Positions 12,827 through 22,338 of a stretch of DNA of 64,000 nt are shown here, in pieces (positions within the stretch are counted from its first letter, which is position 1; the number at the start of each line of letters is the position of its first letter). The position numbers and the translations under genes are program-made. Origin of the DNA: Melampsora larici-populina 98AG31 (taxonomy: Eukaryota > Basidiomycota > Pucciniomycetes > Pucciniales > Melampsoraceae); the NCBI RefSeq assembly GCF_000204055.1, contig NW_006768785.1, forward strand, positions 345,958 to 409,957, given 5' to 3'. The notes beneath the pieces are model-generated. The model ran no database searches and was not told where the DNA came from. It saw only the letters and a program-made list of their open reading frames with translations.

Positions 12827-13186
12827 CTTACCCAGTGTTGGCATGGTGGAAGGTCAGCTCTTTTATCTAATTTCTAGTCTTTCATTCACTTATCTGATTT
12901 CTTTGCTTGCTTGCAGGAGCATGAAAAGGACTTCCCTGACCTCACATCGATGGCCCGTGATTATCTAGGATTGTCGGGCACTTCTGCTGCGTGCAAGAGG
13001 ACGTGTTCGTCCGCTGCAGATATTGCAGTACCCGGTCGTGCTTCTTTAACAGCAAAGATGATCCAAAAACTAGTTGGTGTACGTGAGTGGTTGAAGGCCA
13101 AGATAACATTATCTGGTAAATTTGCAGAGGCTGTAGCGTTTGTGCAAGCTTATGAAGCTTCTAACATCAAGAAGGCTAAAAAGTAG
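12827..13186 (+). pseudogene. hAT transposase C-terminal dimerisation domain fragment
   Basis: The plus strand encodes AYPVLAWWK, a donor GT, a 40-50 nt intron ending in TTGCTTGCAG, then EHEKDFPDLTSMARDYLGLSG, the SAACKRTCSSA segment and PGRASLTAKMI, ending in a lysine-rich tail and TAG at 13184-13186. This is the hAT dimerisation domain (the family's usual A-C-E-R-x-F-S is AACKRTCS here). It lies opposite in orientation to the minus-strand hAT to its left, which lacks this domain, so it is either the tail of another copy or an inverted piece of the same one. Confidence 0.85.
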
Positions 13187-13269
13187 TTCTTATTTCAATC
13201 CCTTTTTACTTTATTTCTTACTCAATCTTCAATCAAAAAATACCTAAAAAATTCAAAAAAAAATGCGGT

Positions 13270-13495
13270 TCTCCTTTTTTTATCGATCTTTAATAACCTC
13301 ATTTTGAGACTTGTGTGCGTTTTCTTTTTTTTTTCTATCGATCTTTGATCATCTCTTCACGAGACTTGTGCGCGTTTTTCTCTTTTTTCATCGATATTTG
13401 ATAACCTCTTCATGAGACTTGTGCGCGTGTTTTATCTTCTTTTCTATCGATCCTTGTCTTTATGACACTTGTGCGCGTTTCTTCACCTTTTTTTC
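13270..13495. repeat. Four tandem units of about 50-65 bp
   Basis: Four successive units share the order: T-rich tract, ATCGATC/ATTTGATAACCTC, TGAGACTTGTGCGCG, T-rich tract. The ACTTGTGCGCG or ACTTGTGTGCG core recurs near 13311, 13363, 13417 and 13467. The units differ by substitutions and by T-tract length, so the array is old. It lies just 3' of the hAT fragment. Confidence 0.8.
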
Positions 13496-13551
13496 AATCC
13501 CCTAACACCCCATCCCCACTCTGCCAGTCAATGATAATGTAATTGAACCGG

Positions 13552-13755
13552 CGTAAAAACACTTGACCGCGCTCTCAAGCGCTATTTGTCCCAATTATTG
13601 AGCTTAGCGGAGCGCACTATCGCTCCGCTCTGGAAATTCATACCTTCGCGATATTCAGAGCGGAGCGATTAGCGTTTTATCATAGCGCTTAATCGCTCCG
13701 CTCGTAAAATTTTGAAATATAGCGCAGCGGAGCGAAGCGCGGTGGTTTTGTTGGA
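13552..13755. mobile_element. AGCGGAGCG-rich terminal fragment, family of 18692-20315
   Basis: About 200 bp dense in AGCGGAGCG / CGCTCCGCT words, with a GTAAAAACACTTGACCGCGCT start and a GCGCGGTGGTTTTGTTG end. It matches the right terminal region of the TIR element at 20108-20315 in layout (GACCGCGCT..., TTAGCGCTAAATCGCTCCGCTCG..., GGTGGTGTTGC), so it is a short relic or a mini-copy of that family. Confidence 0.6.
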
Positions 13756-14192
13756 AGACAAAGACGGATGATAAAATATGTTTGTAAAGGGATAGGAAGG
13801 GGATTAGTTACTATATGTTGTAAGTTTAATTTTCTTTTTTCTCGGGTTTGATTTTCCATTTATCAAGGCTTTGATTTTCCATTTATCAAGGCTTTGATTT
13901 TCTTTGATCTCGGCTTTGATTCATCTCGGCTTTGAAGTCTTGTTTAGTTGTATTTAGAAATTCAAATTTCAACTTGAACTTGATTTTGATTTTTTCTCGA
14001 TATCCTCAAAATCCTCTGTGATCCCAAAAGTTAGTCTAGAAAAATTATTTGATAAACATTTTGATCTTCAACTTTATCATCATCAAATACTCAAACGATT
14101 ATATCCAGCTCATTATCTATTCAATTTGGACCTAACTCGATCTCTGAATTCACAACTTTTACAACTTCTGTGGCTATCAAACTTTTACATTC

Positions 14193-15929
14193 ATGTCTGC
14201 TCCAGTACCAGCCTCTACAGGGGAATCGAAAGAAATCAAACTACTACCACCTTCTATCTCAGTACACTTCAAATGCTTACCGCTTCGGGCTGATGCAGAT
14301 GATTTGAAGAAACTTTTGGCATCACTTGGTTTTCAAGTACAATCCACCAGAATTATATATGATCACATGACTGGCTTAAGCAAATGCTATGGTTTTGCTC
14401 TCTTCCATAGTCTAGAGCATGCTCAGAGTTTTATCGATCGGTTTTCCCCTAGTATTCCTTGGAAGTATCCTGATGGTTCAGCTCCTGAAGGATCCGATTT
14501 CATTATCAAAGTGAATTATAGCCTTAATAGAAATATCGTCAAAAAAAATGAGCGAAACTCAATGGAGACTCTCAATAATCAACTCACCAAAAACTTGCAC
14601 ACTGTCAAAACTGTCGATACAGCTAATGGAAATATTCTCAAAAACAATCAGCGAAAATCAATGGAGACTCCCAATAATCAACTCACCAAAAACTTGCACA
14701 TTGTCAAAACTGTCGATACAGCTAATGGAAACATCCTCAAAAACAATGAGCCAAAATCAATGGAGACTCTCAATGATCAACTCACCAAAAACTTGCACAC
14801 TGTCAAAACTGTCGATACAGCTAATGGAAATATCCTCAAAAACAATCAGCGAAAATCAATGGAGACTCCCAATAATCAACTCACCAAAAACTTGCACATT
14901 GTCAAAACTGTCGATACAGCTAATGGAAACATCCTCAAAAACAATGAGCCAAAATCAATGGAGACTCTCAATAATCAACTCACCAAAAACTTGCACACTG
15001 TCAAAAGTGTTGATACAGCTAATCCAAGTATTTTCTGTTTCTTCTTCTGTGGTTGTCATCCTGATATGAAGTGATCACTGACATGATTTATACGTCCAAT
15101 TGTCATCAATCCAGGTAAAGTGACAACCTCATCCAGCAGCTCACCTACCTTAATTCGACTACAACTATCATCTGCAAAGATTCGAGAAGTGAATACTCAA
15201 GAAGTCAATACTGCTGAAATGACAACCTCCGTTTCTGGAAATGACGAATTTCTTGATTTAGAACCAACAAAATTCATATTTGGTTGTACTTGTTTCCTAT
15301 GTCAATCAAAGATGAAGCTGCTTGAAACGCCAGAAGAACACATGCAAAGCGAGGCACACAAGGTAATGCTGTTCTGACCCTTTTCAACTGAAGACCTATG
15401 TTTCCCCCATGACTTGTTCACGCCTGGAACTGACCTGAACTTTGAATCGTTTTTCTGTGGATTTATAAATGCCACAGATGAAGTCACAATGTGAATTCTA
15501 TCGATCGCAATTCCAGATTTTCAATGATCAACTCAAGTCCAACCCTGTTCCTATTCATGATATAATTGGTGAGGCAAGCAAAGCTCAATCAGGCCAGAAG
15601 TGTGGGCATGGTGGGCCGAGGACTACACAAGCCATACATGATGTAAATTCGTAGCCTTTCTTGATTTTTATTCTTTCTCTTGATCTGAATTGGTTTTTTT
15701 TGATTCATAAATGCAAAAGGTGCAAAAAGATGAAGACAGCAGCTCTCCACCACTCATGAAGCGCGGGCGAGGCCGGCCAAAGACAATAACCCAAGACGGG
15801 AACACTGTAAAGAAGCGCCGGCCAAAGGAATCAGCCAAAGGCGGGAACGCGGTAAAGAAGCCCCGGCCAAGTGAATCAGCCGGAACAATATCAAGAAGCG
15901 CCGGCGAGGTCGGCCAAGGAACGAGCTGA
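14193..15929 (+). CDS. RRM / 33-residue repeat / C2H2 finger / AT-hook protein
   Basis: Predicted 4 exons: 14193-15027, 15115-15362, 15478-15642, 15720-15929, about 485 residues; all junctions are GT-AG and keep frame. Exon 1 begins with an RRM-like fold (RNP2-like SVHFKCLP, RNP1-like CYGFALF). It is followed by five copies of a 33-residue unit (METxNNQLTKNLHxVKTVDTA...). Exon 2 holds a CFLCQ...HMQSEAHK zinc finger of the kind seen in RBM5/RBM10-type splicing factors, and exon 4 an AT-hook (KRGRGRPK) with two basic echoes. I infer a nuclear nucleic-acid-binding protein, perhaps a rearranged RBM5/10-like gene; no G-patch is seen. The start is the first Met before the RRM. Function is not proven. 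Confidence 0.65.
14562..15010 (+). repeat. Five in-frame 99-bp tandem repeats with alternating subtypes
   Basis: ATGGAGACT starts at 14562, 14661, 14760, 14859 and 14958, exactly 99 bp apart. Units alternate: copies 2 and 4 share CAGCGAAAATCAATGGAGAC with CCC, copies 3 and 5 share GAGCCAAAATCAATGGAGAC with CTC. The last growth step was therefore a 198-bp dimer duplication. Copies are nearly identical, so the expansion is recent. The period is a multiple of three, which also keeps a second frame open. Confidence 0.95.
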
Positions 15930-16439
15930 AGACGCAAGACAATATTACAAAGCGTAAGGCAAGCCGGCCAAGGAAATTACCTGAAGCCGACAACAATTGA
16001 AATGATAGCCTTCCTGTAACAAGCTAATTGCATAGGCAAATATTGTTCTTTTGAGTATCTTCATAAGTATCAATGATCTTTTCTATATCATAATGTTTCT
16101 CGCGTTTTGTGCTCAATTTCCCTGTTGAGATTGAATTTTCTCGTTATTTTCTCTGTCTCATGACCTCAAGTGAGATTGTTTCTGCAAACGTGAAAGATAT
16201 CTGAGGATCCATTCTCGCGTAGGGTAGAGTCAAGGGGTGTGTCTGTGAGGCTTAGGTGAAACCTAAGGATCTTCTTTTGTAAAGCTCTCTCTTCTCGAGA
16301 GAGCTTTATGTTGTCATTACTCAACAGGTCTAATCTACCACAGTAGAACATAATTCTATAGGCAACTAACATCCTACTCTGTGTGGTGTGGGGGGGGGGC
16401 CTGGAGGTGATAAATGAGGGGAGCAATGGACATCGCAAC
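15930..16439. other. 3' flank of the repeat gene, no gene seen
   Basis: This holds the 3' end of the gene above (AT-rich, with TTCTTTT runs), a small hairpin (CTCTCTTCTCGAGAGAGC near 16285-16306) and a G-run at 16388-16399. I see no further coding region before the GC-richer tail of the retroelement. Confidence 0.4.
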
Positions 16440-16914
16440 CAGATTTATCACCCCTGGGGACGAGAGTAGGCCTGAGGAGGGCTGACTCCTCAACCCCATG
16501 ACTCACGGGGGGGCGAGCCGTGAGCCGGAGGAGTCAAACCGCCCTAACCTCGACTCTCGTGAGTCCCAAAACCCTCTCCCAATCTAATGACCTTACTTCC
16601 TCCCACATAGGGGTCCACCACTCGTTGACAACTACCCGGGCTATCAGCCGTAGACTTACAGTCAAGCCTTGTCTCGAGGGCTCAACTCCTGATTGTATTA
16701 ACCGGGGTGATTCAATCAAACTCTAATCTGGTTTCAAACTTAAATTCCATGCCGCTTCAAGGATTCCTTGTAGATCATAAACCTTGTAGACACTCGCGGT
16801 GGTCCCCAAATGGAGTTTACACTCGATCTCATGAGGAAACTACTTCATTTGCCCACCTAGACACTCAGCCAACTGTCTACTAGCCCTTGTAGTCTTCTGT
16901 TGCGTGAACCGTCA

Positions 16915-18179
16915 GCTCTTGGAGTGTCCCAAAACGGAACCACCTCCTCTTCCCTTTCGATCTGAGTTCAGTTTATGACGTTTTGGATCATCATCAGTGT
17001 TTCCCTTCGAAGAAACCTCAATAATCAAATACTCACAACCTAGTCCTCCACCCTCAATTCTTTCAACAATCTGACCGTCTCTTTCAGTTCCTTTGGGTCA
17101 TATTTTCTCAAGTAGATCTTTTAGGCATCTGATTTGCACCTTCCTACTTCTTTAATCTCCTCTCTTGTCGCTCCTAAGTTCCACCTTAGTGAGGCTCCAC
17201 CGATACGAAATGAGTGACCGTATAGTAGCTGCTTATTCATCGGTCTGTTCACATTCCAGATACCCCTCAAAGTCGATATCACGGTACTCTTCTTATACTC
17301 CCAGACACGGTCGTCTTGTTCACCTCTCCAAGAGAAGATAGGTTCATCTCCAAACCGCGGTCTAAATAAATCCAACAGGCGTAGTACTCGGAAGGCATCC
17401 AACTTTGACTTTTGCTTCTTAATCTGAATGTATTGGACCTTGCCCGGTTCCGCCGTCTTGGCTCCGTGTATGGCTATCGTCGCATAGGACCAGTCTACCG
17501 ACCACGCGAGGTCTCTCCAGCGCGGCACTCGTCTCCCATCTCCATCAGATACTAACTCGCCAAGTCGGCATGTTCCCCAGAACGCTACTAAAGCAATGGC
17601 TAGTAGTACCAATTCGTGTTTGATATTGACTGACAAGTTATCGACTAGGACCTTCAGGTCAGAGACCATAACCGGTGGCCTAAGTTTCTCGACTTCTTTG
17701 GCCCGTATTTCCACCATTTGCGATGCTTTCAGGAGGCCTTTCACCGCAGCATCCGAGTCCGACGGGAATCCTTTTTGGTGGAAAAGATGCCACGCTCTAA
17801 CGCCTGCGAGGTATGCTTTCATCGTTGAGGACTTGACCGATTCGTCTTCTTTTGCTAGATTATCACCCTTCTTGGATCCCCATACAATGAAGTGTAGTAG
17901 TGTATCTGTCGAGATTGGTAAGAGGTTGCTTCTCGGTACGTTTTTGACTTCAGCAAACCACATCAGTTTCACGATCCCTGAATTGTAATGCTTAAGTGTT
18001 CCGTCATTCCATGCCCCTCTTAGGAAGTGTTTCTGCACTTCGTTTGTCTCCGAGATATCCACTCCCAAGGCATTCTTTTTGAAGGCTCCAAAGGGTTTGG
18101 TCATTTTTCTTAACTCTTTATCGGACTTTGATTCAATTAGGGGAGTCTTTGACTTCGTTTTTGATTTTCTCTTTGTCAT
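16915..18179 (-). pseudogene. Tyrosine recombinase of the DIRS-type element, nonsense near the active Tyr
   Basis: The open frame starts at 18179 with a lysine-rich leader. A helical core-binding region follows, then the catalytic domain: first Arg in GTCRLGEL and the HxxR box in GHSFRIGGAS. The frame stops with TAA at 17121-17123, right after GRCKSDA. Beyond the TAA the same frame runs on for about 65 codons, beginning KIYLRKYDPKEL. The Tyr of IYLRKY is at the position expected for the nucleophile, so the stop falls three residues before it. The usual Trp of the GRWKSDA motif is Cys here. The element probably integrated through this enzyme as circular DNA; this copy should be inactive unless read through. 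Confidence 0.85.
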
Positions 18180-18691
18180 TTGCTAAGAATTATGAGGGAT
18201 TGATTTAAAAGAATCGAACAAGGCACACGGCTATGTACAATCGCATGGATAGTGGAAAAACGACGATCTAACAAAAGACGATCTTGGAATTATTAAACGT
18301 TCATCTCCGTTGGCGGAGTAACTTGTGAAAGGAAGGGTTTCAAGTCTCTCGGCACCTCAACTAGCACTTCTTTCCACCATTGTAGGCCCGCCGCCTTGCC
18401 ACGGGATAAGCCATCCGCATCATTGTTCTTAGAGGTAACTTGTTTCTCCTTGATGTTACACCCTAAAACCGAAAGTAGACGCTGAATTTCCTTCCACTCA
18501 TTATTCACTCTTTTGTCTTTACACTTCCTCTTGCGGATAGTGTGTTCTGTGGTAGTATTGTCAGTCTCAACCCAGAACGATCTTCCCCTCACGCTTGTGA
18601 CCTTACTCAGGACTAATAGACCAAGCCTTACCGCTATGGTCTCCGCCCAGGCAATCGAGCGCTTTTCCTTTTGCAGGCCTAGGACCTTCCA

Positions 18692-20315
18692 GCAACACCA
18701 CCGGCGCTCCGCCTGGGATAGCGTGAGCGCGGCGGTAGCGGAGCGCGCGCTCCGCCCGCGCTAGCCCTTTTCAGATATAGCGGGTTTCACGCACTGCTAT
18801 AGCTATGGTGAAACCCAAATAAGTATAGCGGTTTGGATATCCGCTCTGTATAGCGATCTCCCGCTGTGCTATGAGCCGCCACAGCGGCTGCGAGCGCTTA
18901 GCGACAGAGCACAGCAGAGCGCCCTATAGCGCCTCATATGTAGCTACCAGCAACCTTCATTTCAATTGACAGTGAAGCCTTGTAAAGGGGAAACTTGATA
19001 CGCACGCAGGGATGATCACACTGAAGCGAGCCCAAGAGACAGTAATGTTCCGGTTGGCCTTCAGACATACGGACTTGATCTCAGAACCGATGTGCTCGCC
19101 TTCTCTATCACAATCTGTCTATATCATCGATCGATCGGATCCTTGAGCTTCGGCCTGCAGATTATGTTCAATACCTTTATTCTCTTGAATTCGAGATGGT
19201 CAGTACTGATCATGAGGACCACGGAAGGCGCGTGATCCATTTCACGCACAGGGGTGACAAAACGCTTGATTGGCATGTCGAACGAGGCAAACGGGTCACA
19301 ATTTGACCATTTTTTGTGATGTGCATCGAAGTAAGACTGAGTTAAATGGCCCAAGAGCGAAGTGGCGGTAAAGCTGATTTGCTGAGTCGAAGGAAGAAGA
19401 CAATAAGTGAAGTCAAAGTTTTTGACATATCTATTTGGTGATTGTCGCTTTTGATGACCCACACAAAAGAAGAATGTGTTGCAGTTTCTCAAATGTCAGT
19501 TCAAGTGCTTCCCTTGGGCATCTTCCTGACAAGTTCGGACGGGTGAGGTGTTGACCAGATTGTTCTCACGATTTGAAATCGATTATCTCTGTGATTGCTT
19601 GAGCTATCGAGGGTTTCTCCGCCACACACAATACCTGAGCAAAAGTTTGAAAGGTGTGGTTCCAAATATCGGATGCGATGATCTCGGAGCAAATATACGA
19701 GAACCGAACCTTGCGCCGCTCATTTTTAGCCCGGTCTTCAAGTTCTGGTGTGCGACCTTCTGAATCTAGAGCTTCTAGCAATATTGCACTGAACTTATCA
19801 CCCACAGCACGGTTCCGAAAGGAATGGAATATAGCACCAGGCATGTAACTCAAATCCAAGGGAGAAGAGGGCTGGAAGGTGAGATTGCTGATTGCTGATC
19901 GGCTTTCTTCTTCAAGTCTGTCTGCGTCTTCATCGTCAAAGATGAGACCGGATATGTGGTTAAAATACACTCATATGTTTTATAAAACAATTCTTTTTAC
20001 TATCTTTCAAATTTGCACCCAATTTGGTCTCAACATATACAAGACAATGTTTGTATTCTTCTCTGCGATTAGATTATTGATACATCTGTTAGCTTGTATA
20101 ATCAAAACTGGGTAAAAAAACCCTTGGACCGCGCTATTAGGCGATATTCAGTGTGAGATTTGTCTATAGCGGAGCGGAAGAGCCGCCCCGCTCTGAATGG
20201 CCATAGCGACCATAAAATTATAGCGTAGTGATTGCGCTTTTATATTAGCGCTAAATCGCTCCGCTCGTAAAAACTGTGGTTATAGCGGAGCGGAGCGGGG
20301 CGGTGGTGGTGTTGC
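18692..20315. mobile_element. 1,624-bp TIR transposon with captured gene fragments
   Basis: The left terminus is GCAACACCACCGGCGCTCCGC and the right terminus (reverse complement) GCAACACCACCACCGCCCCGC. Direct TTCCA copies flank it at 18687-18691 and 20316-20320. The host RNase H frame verifies the boundaries to the base. About 200 bp at each end are dense in AGCGGAGCG-type words; the middle carries pieces of a host gene rather than a transposase. I cannot assign a superfamily: TTCCA is a 5-bp duplication with a GC-rich TIR. A relic of the same family is at 13552-13755. Confidence 0.9.
18950..19970 (-). pseudogene. Captured DNA topoisomerase III fragment (plus unknown upstream piece)
   Basis: Minus-strand blocks in the order of a TOP3 N-terminus: VLCVAEKPSIAQAITEI (near 19625-19575, the TOPRIM start), then SPNRYVKNFDFTY, FTATSLLGHLTQSYFDAHHKKW, CDPFASFDMPIKRFV (19460-19250), and TDCDREGEHIGSEIK (near 19115-19070) with the Trp before TDCDREGE changed to a TAG stop. 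Upstream (19970-19640) is an in-frame piece with SSPLDLSYMPGAIFHSFRN that I do not recognise; it may be another gene fragment. Introns seem retained between blocks, so capture was at DNA level. TOP3 enzymes resolve recombination intermediates with RecQ helicases; this fragment lacks the catalytic Tyr region. Confidence 0.8.
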
Positions 20316-22338
20316 TTCCAGTTCTCCGAAAACTTGAAACAAGCCCAAAATTGGCCTACCAGGATACCTACCCTAAACGCCCGAAGAGGAGTTCCCAATC
20401 AGTCAATCAGGAAACCAAAACAATCAGGTCAATGGTCGACTAAAATGACTAGGGCCTTCCACTCACCCAAATGAGGATGAGGCATCTCCTACCCATTCGA
20501 CACATTCTGTCGGGGGGTCTTTGACCAGATGGAGGCATTTGAATTCTTTTAGGCAGAACTTCCATTCTTTGAGATCCTCTATCACGTCCTCTGGAGTCTT
20601 TCTCATCGCTCTTTTTCTCTTCCAGCTCTTTAGCCAGCGGTAAAAAGATCGGAGGTATGCCGCCATGTGCGGGACCACATTGATCGTGTGGCACAATCTA
20701 CCAACCAGTACGTCGACCTGTTCGTACTTCCATTTGGCTCCTGGTTGGAGAAATTCCTCCACTTGCTCCCTCCTTTGCTTCAGTTTGTCATCTGGTAGTC
20801 GTACCGTGTGTTTCACTCCATCCCAAATGAAACCTAGATAACGCTGACTCTCTGCAAATTCTTTGTTCTTTTCTGGGTTGGTTTTCACCCCCATTCTATT
20901 ACTCATGTCTACGATATCTTTCAAGATAATCTTTGAGTCCGGTCTCTTAAACAGGAGGTTATCATCTACCCACCTGAAGATCGTTGGTAAGTTCAATAAT
21001 TTCTTTACCACCTCTTTCCACACCTCCGCCGGTCCTCCAAACACTCCACAACTGGCTACCCCTCCGAATCCGACTGCTAAATCGATCCAAATCCTTCCAT
21101 AGAAATCCATAATACATAAAAAGCGTCTCTGACTTGGGTGTACCCAGAGCTGGCGATAAGCCTTTGCCCAGTCGACTAAAGCCATGTACCATGTTCCTGG
21201 GTTTCCTCTGAAGAACTCTGCCACCGTTTTAAAATCATCCCACTGTGTCACATAATTATGTTTATCAACGAAGGAGTTTACTGAAGCGATATCTGGGTCA
21301 TCTTGTGGGTGAGAAAGGTTGTTGATGAGGCGAACCAAGCCGTCCCCGTTAATTGCGCTGCCCATAGGGTTAGATCTAAAGAAGCCAAGTTTGTCGAAAA
21401 CCTCCTGGTGCGTGAATGGACCTAGTATCCTGCCTTCCTTTCGCTCTTTTGCTAATGTCTTCTCTATCTGATCTTTCACTAATAGCGCTGAGGAGTGGTT
21501 CTCGGGGGTGTACCATTTCTTCTCTCCTAGTGAGTGTTGAGGAATGCCAAGGCAGAAACCCTCCGTGAAACCGTCGACGATATATGGTATCTCGTCTTCT
21601 AGGCCTACCACCTTCATCAGCCTGGTCCACTCAACTAGGTTCATGTCGCATCTCACTCTCCCCGGCCAATGAGTTGTCACTTCCGTCTTATAGATCTTCC
21701 TCTTATGTAGGGGGAGAATCTTTTTCTCTTCCGTCCCTTCCTCCTCTGACAGCGAATCCGGTGAGTCTTCTTCCGAGGCCTTGTCCAATATGTCCTCTGA
21801 ATCGTGCTCTGTGTCTAGTTCGATTGGCACTGGTAAAGGCTTAAAGGCGGCTCTCTCAGTCGAGGGTTCAGCCTCTACTTTGTTGAGCTCACTCAATGGT
21901 CTCGTGGTAACTCGGTTCAATGCAATTGGGACCTCACGACGACTGTTCTCCTAGATCATGAATAATAGAGGGGGGGGGCACAATTTCCAAAAAGGTAATT
22001 CATTTCAAGGTTCAAATATTATTCACTCGGAGACTAAAGTGGGCATAAGACCTCTAGACAATCTAATCCACATGGTACCCACCATTCAATCCAATACAGA
22101 ATAAATTGATCCCATCCAGAATAAACCGATCCCAGAGAAAACGTACATGAGGAGCAGCATACGCGTGGTACCCACGGACGCCGGTTGGCCAAGTCAGGAA
22201 GAAGGTCAACCAAAGGGGCATTTCCCGGAGTGGGAAAGAATGGGATAGAGGAAAATATTCGATGCAGGTTGGGGGGGGGGGGAAGTCAATCGTAAGTAAA
22301 ATCCTCCATAGCCTCCCACTTCCCCAGTCGAACCATGC

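Larger units (their letters stand above)
18293..21920 (-). pseudogene. Reverse transcriptase-RNase H of the DIRS-type element
   Basis: RT is open from 21920 to 20467: it carries the LVDWAKAYRQL segment (first Asp) and the core RWVDDNLL (two Asp), preceded by an acidic linker. At 20466-20373 a 94-nt GT-AG intron interrupts RNase H just after GDASSSFG; splicing gives DASSSFG-VGILVG. RNase H then runs into the TIR insert and resumes at 18691 with ENWK-VLGLQKEK, AWAETIAVRLG, WVETDNTTTEH and NNDADGLSRG, stopping at 18293. All four catalytic acids (D, E, D, D) are present, so only the insertion disables it. The frame is exact once the insert and one TTCCA copy are removed. Confidence 0.85.

Noticed and set aside
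14562..15010. Regular 99-bp repeats as a CRISPR-like array
   Set aside because: The units are contiguous, without unique spacers, in a eukaryotic coding exon, in frame.
14548..15069. 173-codon frame overlapping the repeat protein
   Set aside because: It is a by-product of a repeat length divisible by three; it has no start context or domain.
17596..17988. 130-codon plus-strand frame
   Set aside because: It lies antisense to the tyrosine recombinase, whose catalytic motifs are clear.
19566..19970. 134-codon frame as an independent gene
   Set aside because: Its end is the TOP3 TOPRIM start and it lies within terminal inverted repeats, so it is a captured fragment.
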